A DNA stretch of 10,694 nt from Isohypsibius dastychi. Taxonomy: Eukaryota; Tardigrada; Eutardigrada; Parachela; Isohypsibiidae. Below the pieces are notes generated by a model. That model did no database searches, was not told the origin of the DNA, and saw only the letters and a list, made by a program, of their open reading frames with translations. Shown here piece after piece: positions 1 to 10,407 of this stretch (the stretch's first letter is position 1; the number at the start of each line of letters is the position of its first letter). The translations under genes and the position numbers were made by a program. Where the stretch lies: assembly GCA_034696485.1 (NCBI GenBank), contig JAQIWT010001463.1, forward strand, positions 1-10,694, in the 5' to 3' direction.

Positions 1-62
1 TTCAAAGGCACTTCTGGCAAAGGCGTCCAATTAATTTTATGGAAGTGTGAGAACCCGTTTGG

Positions 63-86
63 CCAAGTTGAATAGATACAACTTGG
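63..86. repeat. Small perfect hairpin
   Basis: CCAAGTTG at 63-70 and CAACTTGG at 79-86 are perfect reverse complements around an 8-base loop. This is seen directly. No function can be assigned; a short stem like this may be chance. Confidence 0.4.
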
Positions 87-181
87 TTTGGCTAAAGGGA
101 GCAGAGAGAATGCTGCGTCCAGTGGCATCAATATATCTCTTATTCAATTTGGTATGACCAAAACACGTCCATACTCTATGA

Positions 182-319
182 TAGTCTCCCAACTAATCGG
201 CCACATCGAAAGTGAAATCAGTGAGTGAGGCCCGGACCAGAGAGAGAGACAGAGAGACGGGCAGCCCGGTCTTCTCTCACTGATTTCACTTTCGATGTGG
301 CCGATTAGTTGGGAGACTA
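182..319. repeat. 44-base perfect inverted repeat with 50-base spacer
   Basis: The left arm (182-225, beginning TAGTCTCCCAACTAATCGGC) is matched base for base by the reverse complement of the right arm (276-319). The 50-base spacer is rich in GA dinucleotides and has short GC-rich complementary pieces. Outside the arms, TACTC on the left and GAGTA on the right can pair again after a 5-base offset. RNA from either strand would form a 44-bp uninterrupted duplex. It could be a small terminal-inverted-repeat (MITE-like) element, a hairpin-RNA source, or a library or assembly fold-back artefact. No transposase is present. Confidence 0.9.
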
Positions 320-725
320 GAGTAAGTGTGCAACTCAAGAAGAGCTCATTTATAAACAGAAACACCGATATCTCTTCATAAAATCGGAAAGAAGTTCCCT
401 GACACACAAGTTTCACGTTTGAATGACAAAGGAATGAGTCGATGGAATGGTAACACAATCACACCGGAACTGAAGTAAGACGAGAACGACAGTAAACAAA
501 TAAAGAATAATTATCAAACACCAATACATCAAATTAAGTCGCCCAAACAGAAATAAATTTGGTGAACATTTGGCATCATACATCAGCTGACTACTTCATC
601 CCAAGGAGAGAAACATCCGAAAAACGGGTCTCCAGGCAGTTTTGATCGTGTGGATAACGTAGGATGAAAACAATACTCGAGGAGGAGAGGGAGAGAGAGA
701 TAATAAGAGATGCATGTCCAACTTC

Positions 726-781
726 TCAGTCATTTTCGGTTTTCACAGAAGCAATGTAGGAAGACGAGCTCACGGCAAAAG
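726..781 (-). CDS. Possible alternative terminal exon of the HMG-box gene
   Basis: A strong acceptor (TTGATTTGCAG) precedes 781. Joined to the GTACGT donor after 1544, the phase fits and the reading continues as AFAVSSSSYIASVKTEND, then TGA at 726-728. The result is a Ser-rich tail with an acidic end. The implied intron is 762 bases. It competes with read-through to the TGA at 1527 and with the micro-exon at 974-999. Confidence 0.4.
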
Positions 782-973
782 CTGCAAATCAAAACAATAT
801 ATTAAAATCACTGAATAAATTCAGAATGAGTACAGGTGTCCCGGCTAGAAATAAAAATTCATAACCAAGAACAGGAGTAAGAAAACAGGTCATTAAGCCG
901 GAAGTGGAGTAGAAAAAATGAAACAAGAGATCTTCCAGTAGAAGGATTCGAAACTTACGTGGAAATCACTCAC

Positions 974-999
974 TGATTATTCGTATTCAAGAAAATCGT
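974..999 (-). CDS. Possible 26-base micro-exon of the HMG-box gene
   Basis: The stretch is flanked by a canonical acceptor (CTGTAATTTCAG before 999) and a canonical donor (GTGAGT, 973-968). Joined to the phase-1 donor after 1544 it adds DDFLEYE and stops at TAA (977-979), three bases before its own donor. If included internally it would act as a stop-containing switch exon; if unused, these are cryptic sites. Confidence 0.3.
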
Positions 1000-1163
1000 C
1001 TGAAATTACAGAACTGTTTATCGAGAAATTTTGTCGAGAAGGAAAAGCCGGTCCCCGGAGATCGAAAACAACAAAATTCAGCAAAGACCAAAGCTAACAA
1101 ACATAATCCATCTCGAAACCAAACTACCCTTCAGGAATATCAGTCCAAAAACAAGAAAATACT

Positions 1164-1169
1164 TTTATT
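1164..1169 (-). terminator. Poly(A) signal AATAAA, possible short HMG isoform
   Basis: TTTATT on the plus strand reads AATAAA on the minus strand. It lies about 360 bases downstream of the in-frame TGA at 1527-1529, which is reached if HMG core exon 4 is not spliced further. This makes a short isoform ending there plausible. Confidence 0.4.
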
Positions 1170-1526
1170 CCCAAATAAGAGGGTCCAACCGGATGTCACG
1201 GAAACATCGGCTTTTTTTGACATTTGCTACGCTTTTGAAGTAAATCTTTTCAAAGTAAAAGAAAAATTGTAAAATCAACGTTCCTCAGCTGGAACTAAAG
1301 TCAAAGTATTTGAAACGAAGGATCTCTGGCTGAATTAGATTAGATCTGGATTCGCCCAATCTGCTAGACTGGTTAGAGATCCCAATTCTGGTCCGCATCC
1401 GGATCCAAATTTTTAAAAATAGATTCAAACAATATTTTAGCTTGAATCGTATTCAGATGATCGTATACCACATATCTCGGCGAAAAAAAATAGTTTCATT
1501 CCAAACATCCGTTGTTGGCTCGAAAT

Positions 1527-3751
1527 TCATCTACCGTACGTACCAGGAGTCGAAGGCGCTGGTTGATTCTGATCAGAAGGCATGGATACATGGGCATCAA
1601 TGGGCTGACCCTGAGCCGCAGCCTCCTGCTCTCGCCGGATCTTCTCCAATTTGGCTTTATCTTGATAACCTTTTTTGGCTTCCAAGTCGAGATTCTTCCA
1701 TTCTCCTGACAATTGTGAGAGATAATCTTTGGCGTGAAGTTGTTGCAGCTCCACTGGCCGGGTATTGAAATGCTCCCGGATGAACAATTGGTACGCTGTC
1801 ATGGGTCGTTTTTGATGATTCTGCAAATCCCAAAATATCAAAAAACCATTTCCGTTCTGATTTCTCGCATTTTGCAAACAAAACGTCTCCCATTTTTGCC
1901 ATCTTTTGAAAAATGTCTCAAATTTGTCTCGTGAACTACCTGCAATCGCAACAAAATGAAATTCCCAAATTTTTTCATCGAAGAACAAGAACAACAAACT
2001 TTCGAGAGCAAAACCAAATTACGAAGGCTTTTAAGATTCATGCATTTCCAAAGAACCATTTCCCGCTTATTTGCAAATTGCCAACCAAGAGAAACTACTG
2101 CAAAGTGAAAGCAAAGGTATTCAGGCTTTTTGGGTAACTAATTTCTGTAACATTTTTTCTAAAAATGAAAACACAAACATATTTCTTGTTCCCAAAACAA
2201 TATTTTTGACAGGCCAAAATCCAGCATTTCAAGTTATTCAAAAAACAGTCAGGCGGCGTCGAACGACGAGTTTTCCCGGACGGTTTTACAAACAGCAAAA
2301 AATCTTATTCAGAATTAAAACGAGACACAATCAGTTTTCTTTCGTTTTCTCGTTAATTTCAAAAACAATTTATTCATGTGACAAGATACTATTATTCACT
2401 CAATGGAAATGCTTTCCGACTAAGGAGACCAATTCGCCGATGAAACCAATTCTTCCCAAACTATACAACAAGTTTCAGATTATTTTTCAAGTTCATCGCA
2501 ATTTACCTTCTGCTTTTTCTGAGATGCTTTTGTATTGTGCAGCGCCTGATGCGCTTGTCCGAGTTCCTCAGCTTGAGCGCGATACCGATCCTGTCCTTGA
2601 CCATTCATGCTTTTCCAAATCTTCCCAGCTTCCGCCATAATCTGACAGGCTTTCCACTCGGGATTACCTTCCCGAAGCTGAGAATAGGTTTCCTTGTAGA
2701 ATAACGCGTAGGCGTTTGGGGTGCCCTTGATTTTCGGAGGTTTCTTGTCCTTGCCATCAGGGGTGGCTTGAATCTGAGCCGCTGCGGCAGCTGCAGCACC
2801 TTTACCAGCTTTTCCTCCTTTCTTTTTTCCAGATGCCTAAAAAGCAGAAACTTAAATAAAAGCACAAAAGGGAAAAAACACAAGGCAGGGAAGATTTTTT
2901 CCTACTGTCCAAGAACACGTCCGCAAGTCATCTTGGGTCTTGAAAACAACGAACTCATTAAATTACAAAAAAATGCTGCTTCTCCTACAACAGCACAAAA
3001 ATTCAGAAAATAAACAAAAAGAAACTGGAACAAAAAACGGTTCTGGTGACAAGCAAGGAAGAGATATCGATGTTAAATTCAATAAATACTTCACATCGAT
3101 GACTCAAGTTTTGTAGCTATTACGAGAAAACATAACTTCTTCAGAATCGGATAGAAAACCTGGAGGGAATTTTTTTTCAAAGGGGTTATTTAATCGGTGC
3201 AAATTCTCATCGAGTAGGTCTTCACCGGAAGTGCCAAAAAACTGACCTGTTGCACGTTGCCAGAAATTTGCACCGTTTGCTGATTATGATGCTGATCCGA
3301 CTGATGATAGCCATTCTGGTTCGATGCAATGGAGTAAGTTGTTCCCCCGTTGAGGATCTGATGAGCATGCGCAGGTGCCAACATGAACGTTTGTCCTTGA
3401 AAAAGAGCTTTGTCACAAGCAAAAACCATCTCAACGAACAAGAACAAAATAATGATTCCGGTTCTTACCTTGCGAAGTGTGAGCCTGTTGCACCGGATTT
3501 GCAAACGACTGGGGAGTGGACAAGGAGAGTGAACCATCGTTATTCGAATTGGAGTTCAAAGCATGAAAGTCGAGATTCTGATTATGAGGATCAAGATGCG
3601 CGTTGGCGAATTGCAGACCATCTTGCTGCGGCGGGTGCTGCAAAAAGTCCAACTGTGAAACCAAATTGTAACGTTGACGATTTCTTCTCACTGATCCGGG
3701 CGATGATAAACTGGAAGGTATAATGTCCTGCAGTGCTATCTCAGATCCGAC
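1527..3751 (-). CDS. Tandem HMG-box nuclear protein (core exons)
   Basis: Four minus-strand exons join in frame: 3751-3469, 3395-3247, 2836-2507 and 1820-1527. All have GT donors and AG acceptors, and introns are 73, 410 and 686 bases. The first two exons encode a Gln/Asn/Ser/His-rich region typical of transcription-factor activation segments. The third has a Lys/Gly and Ala-rich linker, then a first HMG box (about 2737-2543) with core NAYALFYKE and the Trp of EWKACQ. The fourth encodes a second box (about 1811-1605) with KRPMTAYQLF and SGEWKNL. HMG boxes bend DNA by minor-groove binding. The AYALF core of box 1 recalls TOX-family boxes, but two adjacent boxes after a polar N-terminus do not match TOX or HMGB neatly, so I give no symbol. 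There is no in-frame ATG in the first core exon, so an upstream exon is required. The end shown is the read-through TGA at 1527-1529; a good donor at 1543 suggests alternative ends. Confidence 0.82.
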
Positions 3752-3780
3752 CTGCAAAAATATCGAAATAAGACAGCGAG

Positions 3781-4347
3781 CTAAACAGTCAGATTATTCG
3801 CATGTTGGGCAACAAGAAGCCAAACCATTTCAGCTGTCCCCCTCGGATAGCATCCCGGATATAACACAGTGACCGCCAAGGTACAAGCGCAAAAAGCCTT
3901 GTTCCATTCCGTTAAGTCAGGTCGCAGAGCCAGGGGAGCAGCACAATTTGCCAAAGTATAAAATACTGCCCAGCAGTGGCAAATTATGGTTATAGAAATA
4001 AGAAACCATCTGGGAAAATGCCAGACTTTTTCAAGCCGCGGATATTTATTAAGAAAAACTAATCCCAAAAAAGTTATTTCCATGAATCCTGAGCAAACTA
4101 TCCACTTCGCCCCCACAGAATTTCGCTCCTGAATTTCTGACTGATAAACGTCCGAAAAATTCCCAGTTCGGTTAGCGAATGAAGCTGAAATATCAAGAGA
4201 AGTAAAGATGGTTGTCGGGATCCAACAAAACATCGAGACGACGAAAGAGCAGATTCCGGCCCTAAACCGATATTTGCGAGGGAAGGGAGATCCCAAACAT
4301 CCACAACGAGTGAAACAACCCTTGATTCGGGTCCACCAGTTTGCCAT
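3781..4347 (-). CDS. Unrecognised four-helix membrane protein, 188 residues
   Basis: The frame is uninterrupted from ATG (4347-4345) to TAG (3783-3781). The upstream in-frame stop TAG at 4419-4417 supports this ATG. The N-terminus is Cys-rich and basic (MANWWTRIKGCFTRCGC). Hydrophobic segments lie near residues 29-51, 79-99 and 114-137, with a weaker one near 149-163. Two N-glycosylation sequons, N59-R-T and N63-F-S, sit in the first loop, which suggests that loop is lumenal or extracellular and the N-terminus cytosolic. I do not recognise the family; small arthropod tetraspan-like proteins have a similar plan, but that is only a resemblance. The stop is just 29 bases before the acceptor of the downstream HMG exon on the same strand, so the ORF appears nested in that gene's first intron or shares its 5' exon. 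Confidence 0.6.
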   Translation of the reverse strand: MANWWTRIKGCFTRCGCLGSPFPRKYRFRAGICSFVVSMFCWIPTTIFTSLDISASFANRTGNFSDVYQSEIQERNSVGAKWIVCSGFMEITFLGLVFLNKYPRLEKVWHFPRWFLISITIICHCWAVFYTLANCAAPLALRPDLTEWNKAFCACTLAVTVLYPGCYPRGTAEMVWLLVAQHANNLTV

Positions 4348-4420
4348 CAGAGCAAAAATTTCAAGAGAAGAATTTTTACTGCGGAGAAAGGGAAGAATCG
4401 AAAACCATACGAACGTCTAA

Positions 4421-4500
4421 CTACCAAAGCAAAAAAAGACGGCAGGATTCTCGGAGTTTTTTATCAATTGAGTTAATCATCTTTAGAGCGACTGACTTAC
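4421..4500 (-). other. Probable 80-base 5' UTR intron
   Basis: On the minus strand a consensus donor GTAAGT (4500-4495) is followed by a long pyrimidine tract and acceptor TTTGGTAG ending at 4421. It would join an upstream exon (about 4880-4501) to the exon carrying the membrane-protein ATG at 4347. The exon after it contains a 10-codon upstream ORF starting ATGGTTTTC. The splice sites are seen; their use is inferred. Confidence 0.5.
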
Positions 4501-4557
4501 CATTGATTCCACAGGTTATCAGATTTTCAATCAGGATATCCGTCTTCGCTGACAAAC

Positions 4558-4668
4558 AGAAGATTGCGAGACTGATTCCTCCAAGTTTAAAGCACAATGA
4601 CCAAGAACGTGATCCTTGCTGCAATCTTCATCCACCGCGTAGAGAAACCCAAAACTTTCTTCAGGCAT
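4558..4668 (-). CDS. Candidate first coding exon of the HMG-box gene
   Basis: An ATG at 4668-4666 with G at -3 opens a frame of 37 codons, beginning MPEESFGFLYAVDEDC, rich in acidic residues. A GTTTGT donor follows at 4557; the same donor hexamer is used by GALT exon 3. Its phase 0 matches the phase-0 acceptor at 3751, giving a continuous join into VGSEIALQ. The implied 806-base intron would contain the membrane-protein ORF at 3781-4347. The alternative is an ATG ending exactly at the GTAAGT donor at 4500, which also joins in phase 0. Upstream out-of-frame ATGs exist. This is an inference. Confidence 0.35.
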
Positions 4669-5016
4669 TCCAACCAGAGCTTCATCCTTCCAAGGCGCGA
4701 TAAGGCAAACAACCTAAACCAAGTTGAAGAATTCCCGTGATGGAATTTTGACGATATTTTTAAAAGCCATTGAGCAAATCGTGTGGGTGGGTTGAGTTGA
4801 GTTGACTGGCGTTCACATATAACCCCGCAGGGGAAGCCGCTGCAACGAAGCTGGTAGGGTCCGCCGCTCGTCTTCAACGCCACTGGCTGGGCGACAGACA
4901 AGTTCTCGAATTATTTGGAGCTTTTTGTTCCCGTATCCGTTCTACATTTCGCTCTTCCCTGTATCCGTACATCGTTAGTGTAGATTCTAGATTTTCGGAC
5001 GCTTTAGAGTATCAAA
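4669..5016. promoter_or_regulatory. Divergent promoter between minus-strand genes and ATP5F1E
   Basis: Minus-strand 5' exons on the left and the ATP synthase epsilon start codon at 5017 on the right leave this short shared region. It contains two GTATCCGT copies (4933-4940 and 4961-4968), each followed by T/A-C-A and pyrimidines, just upstream of the epsilon gene. I see no TATA box at a convincing distance. A minus-strand short upstream ORF (MAFKNIVKIPSREFFNLV) also lies here, near 4766-4710. The promoter role is inferred from gene orientation. Confidence 0.5.
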
Positions 5017-5276
5017 ATGGTCGCCTGGAGAGCTGCAGGATTGAACTACATTAGATATTCGCAGATCGCTGCGAGATGTGTGAGTTCCTTCGTTTCTCGA
5101 AATGACTTTCCACAACGTTCCTTCGCGTGCATTTCGATAATTTGACCTGATATTTGTTGCAGGTCCGCGAGGCTTTGAAAGCTGATCAGAAAGCGGATGC
5201 CGCCAAGCGAGGAGACATGAGTGCCAAAGTAACGAAATGGACGGACGGAAAAATCAACCAAGTAGCAAAATCCTAA
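5017..5276 (+). CDS. ATP5F1E: Mitochondrial ATP synthase F1 subunit epsilon
   Basis: Two exons, 5017-5079 and 5163-5276 (stop TAA included), are joined by an 83-base GTGAGT...TTGTTGCAG intron in phase 0, giving 58 residues. The N-terminus, MVAWRAAGLNYIRYSQIAAR, is the family hallmark (stunted in Drosophila). It is followed by VREALKADQKADAAKR and a KWTDGK segment matching the W-x-N/D-G-K of relatives. The protein is a small component of the F1 central stalk in the mitochondrial matrix, contacting gamma and delta. As usual for this subunit it has no long cleavable presequence. The length is normal (about 50-60 residues). The last residues and the stop codon fall in a 136-base tandem repeat. 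Confidence 0.95.
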
Positions 5277-5530
5277 AAATGAACCTTTCACCAAAGAACG
5301 TGAGGTTTTGGGGTGTGATTATCCTTTGAGTGAGAATATATTATTTTCTTTGGTTTTATTTCGTCTAACAGCATCGGCATCTCTTAGAATCCTGATCCTA
5401 GCGAAATCTTGAGAGAGATCCTTTTGCCGAAGATCGCGAGGATTTGGAGTGTGTTTACCATTCTGATTGAGAATATATTATTCTTCGTGTTATTATTTCG
5501 TGCGGCGGCAGTGTCATCCTCAAAATCCGG
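5252..5530. repeat. Diverged 136-base tandem repeat, about two copies
   Basis: Matching landmarks recur at a 136-137 base spacing. AATC occurs at 5252, 5388 and 5524. TAGCRAAATC occurs at 5263 and 5399. TGAGAATATATTATT occurs at 5331 and 5468, and TTATTTCGT follows in each copy. Copy 1 begins inside the last codons of ATP5F1E, runs through its stop and enters the 3' UTR. Copy 2 is downstream, and a partial third start follows. The copies are clearly diverged, so the duplication is not recent. Confidence 0.8.
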
Positions 5531-8213
<2,683 letters not shown>

Positions 8214-8558
8214 CCTGAATCCTAGCCCAGATTTTTAGAAACGAATCAATTGGTGGGAAAGTCAGTTGATGATGTGTGGTGTGGCGTTTTAAAACTCGGA
8301 AAAGTGCACTAAAGTCGTTAACAAATCGCGTTTTACGAAATCAGCATCAGCTGTTTTGCAGAGATGAGATAGGTAAGCTGGTACCCAACCCATGGTGGTG
8401 GTTACCATCCATCAGCGTAACCTGATCTGAAACCAAAACATACAATTACAAAATTGTGGATCTTGGAGATTTATTGAAATCGAAGTCGTGCATCGATTGT
8501 CTATTAATAAAACTCGTTCATTTCCTGCACCACATCGTTCAGGTTGATATTCAGGAAC
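8214..8558. promoter_or_regulatory. Head-to-head promoter of GALT and BORCS8
   Basis: Only 345 bases separate the GALT start codon (minus strand) from the BORCS8 start codon (plus strand), so both 5' UTRs and core promoters must lie here. A CAGCTG E-box-like site occurs near 8349-8354, and there is a short imperfect palindromic stretch around 8390-8408 (CCATGGTGGTGGTTACCATCC). No TATA box stands out. Confidence 0.6.
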
Positions 8559-9496
8559 ATGCAAGCAGGTGAGCCTTAATACAGTTCCCACACAGCACCT
8601 TTCTAAATTCAGTTTGTGTTTACAGGAGGAAATTTTGATCCCAACTTTGATCGCAAAGTTCGCAAAGGCATGGTGATTTTGCTCAGAAAATACTACCTTG
8701 ACGATAACGAACAATTGTTACTTGTTGTAGTTGCGGAGAAGATCTCGGAGAACGTGCATGGAATACTCAACGAGCCATCACTTGGGTTGTACAGAATCCA
8801 TGAACATGTCCGAAAATCGATGCCCATTCTAATAGGAAAGAAGGTAGCCTTTCTGACTGACTATATTGTTGCTGTTTATGGTTCCCGATAATGATGGATG
8901 CTCTGTGTGCTAGATTGAAACTGGGGAGAAGCTGCATCAGCTGCAGAGTGGTTGTTACGATATGGAACTGACTTCCGCTGCGACGAAAAGCGTCATTGAG
9001 AGCAAGCCTCATTTCAGCAGGATTCATGATATGATGAAGAACTCCATATTCCTTGCACAACAGATTCAGTATGAGAAAACAAGAACGTAAGTCAGCCATC
9101 CATCACTTGTCAATTGTCGTGCGATCCACTCTTGGCCGTTTATCAACTCACTTTCGGTCGATTTTTAAACACAACTTTTCCCGAAGCAGTTTTTTCCTGA
9201 TTTCACCAAATTTCGAGAACTATCAGTTGTTTGTTTCGAAATGATCATCGAAGTCACGAATGTTGGTTTATTTGGTTTATTTGAATTTCAGGATGAATGC
9301 CGAAATTCAGAGGCAAAAACCCGGACAATCTAGATACGGCGTTTCTAGTTCCATGTCCGTCGACATTCCGGACCGTAGTCGTCCAGTAACACTCAAAACT
9401 AGCCAAACGATCAACAGCTTGCAACCGGAAGCTCTCCCTCTACCCAAAAGTGCATCACAGGATCGACTTCGGAAATCGTCTCCTTCCGGTAGATAG
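8559..9496 (+). CDS. BORCS8: BORC complex subunit 8, with a C-terminal extension
   Basis: Five exons: 8559-8568, 8626-8667, 8731-8843, 8914-9086 and 9292-9496, giving 180 residues. The signature RKVAEKISENVHGILNEPS followed by LGLYRIHEHVRKSMP aligns with human BORCS8 (KKVTDK...LANEPSVALYRLQEHVRRSLP). YDMELTSAATKSVIES and the HFSRIHDMMKNSIFLAQQI helix follow. BORC sits on the lysosomal surface and recruits ARL8 to drive kinesin-dependent lysosome movement. The start MQAGGNFDPNFDRKV comes from a 10-base first exon with a good GTGAGC donor. The last exon adds about 65 Ser/Pro-rich, basic residues, making the protein longer than the 119-residue human one. The second intron appears to use a GC donor and is stop-free in frame (see findings). 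Confidence 0.92.
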
Positions 9497-10407
9497 CATG
9501 AAGATAACTCATTTTCCATCTGTTCTTGGTGATAAACATTCAAAACTCTTTATCCGAAAAAGTGTTTGAAAGACGACCATGACAAAATCTGTTGCAGAAA
9601 TAATTCTAGTCAGTTTATTTCGATTCCTGATTCTCTCATTCCATTTCAGGTTGAGTACTGTACAAGTTTTAAATATGATTCCCTCAGGTTCGCTTTTTTC
9701 CATTTTCATAGTTATCTCTTTTTCAAAATATTGGGCCAATTTTCTACAAACGAATTTTGGATTTTGATGTTATGTTTCGGAGTCGTTTTGAGTATTGATT
9801 TCACTTCTTTCCTGAATTAACAACCCACAAGTAAGATGCATGATCGGACAGAACTGGATTACACGTACAATTTTTCATGCAAGCCTTTTATTTCCGCGCC
9901 GTCGCAAACATTCATCCCCATATTTTGTAATAATTTCCTTCGTGTTTTATTCCTGAAATTTTTCAAAATAAAATAATATTCCACTCACCGGGAAATATTG
10001 TTCTGATTTCATGAAATAAAACATTTTCGGTATTAAATTATTTTGAACATTTGCTCCTTTGTTTTACTTCACTTTTCCATCATCGGTCACCATCTAATTA
10101 GTTCAAGATCGAATTCCGTCGATGAAATTTACTGATTAGCATAGAGGCCGGCTTCATCATCTGCGTTCTTTCTCATTTCCTCCAATTAGACATCCCGCTC
10201 TGCTTATCAATCAAGATGGGCTATCTGCATTGTTGACAGTTGATTTCCGCGTGATTCCGACTGAACTGGACTTGCCTGCTCTGTTCTGTTGTTGGGAGAT
10301 GATTATCGAATTTGAAATCATTTGGTCGAAGTCGCCCGCAATTTTGTCGCCATTAATTCTTTGTTCCGCATTTTAATTTTGATTTGATTGTTTGATTAAA
10401 TTTGAGA
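9497..10407. other. Intergenic region between BORCS8 and the aspartic protease gene
   Basis: AT-rich, with the BORCS8 3' UTR at the left and presumably the promoter and 5' UTR of the protease at the right. Short open frames such as 9579-9767 (ATG, 62 hydrophobic residues from T-rich sequence) show no family resemblance. No repeat or RNA gene is recognised. Confidence 0.5.
9967..9972 (+). terminator. Poly(A) signal AATAAA, probable for BORCS8
   Basis: This is the first plus-strand AATAAA after the BORCS8 stop at 9496. A second lies at 10015-10020. The implied 3' UTR is about 490 bases. Confidence 0.45.

Larger units (their letters stand above)
1..725. other. Non-coding flank downstream of the HMG-box gene
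   Basis: No coding exon with homology or convincing composition is visible here on either strand. The stretch holds the small hairpin at 63-86, the long inverted repeat at 182-319, and a GA-rich run near 680-705. It may be 3' UTR of the minus-strand HMG gene if the terminal exon at 726-781 is used, but I see no clear minus-strand AATAAA in it. Confidence 0.5.

Noticed and set aside
144-458. Minus-strand open frame of 104 residues across the inverted repeat
   Set aside because: It runs through both arms of the fold-back and the GA-rich spacer; composition is not protein-like and no family is recognised.
1031-1243. Plus-strand 70-residue frame rich in Arg/Lys
   Set aside because: It begins at a TTG, lacks a family match and is antisense to the HMG 3' region.
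2071-2640. Plus-strand open frame of 189 residues
   Set aside because: It is antisense to the HMG gene's intron and first HMG-box exon, whose minus-strand reading gives a clear domain.
3066-3100. ATCGATGT...ACATCGAT inverted repeat in an HMG intron
   Set aside because: Arms are only 8 bases, within chance expectation for the window size.
3250-3723. Plus-strand open frame of 157 residues
   Set aside because: It is antisense to the Gln/Asn-rich HMG exons, which have matching splice sites and phases on the minus strand.
4341-4703. Plus-strand open frame of 120 residues
   Set aside because: It is antisense to the minus-strand 5' exons and intron; Lys/Gln/Arg-rich with no recognisable motif.
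9566-9820. Short hydrophobic frames on the plus strand after BORCS8
   Set aside because: T-rich sequence gives Phe/Leu-rich frames by chance; no signal peptide or family pattern, and two overlapping frames look alike.
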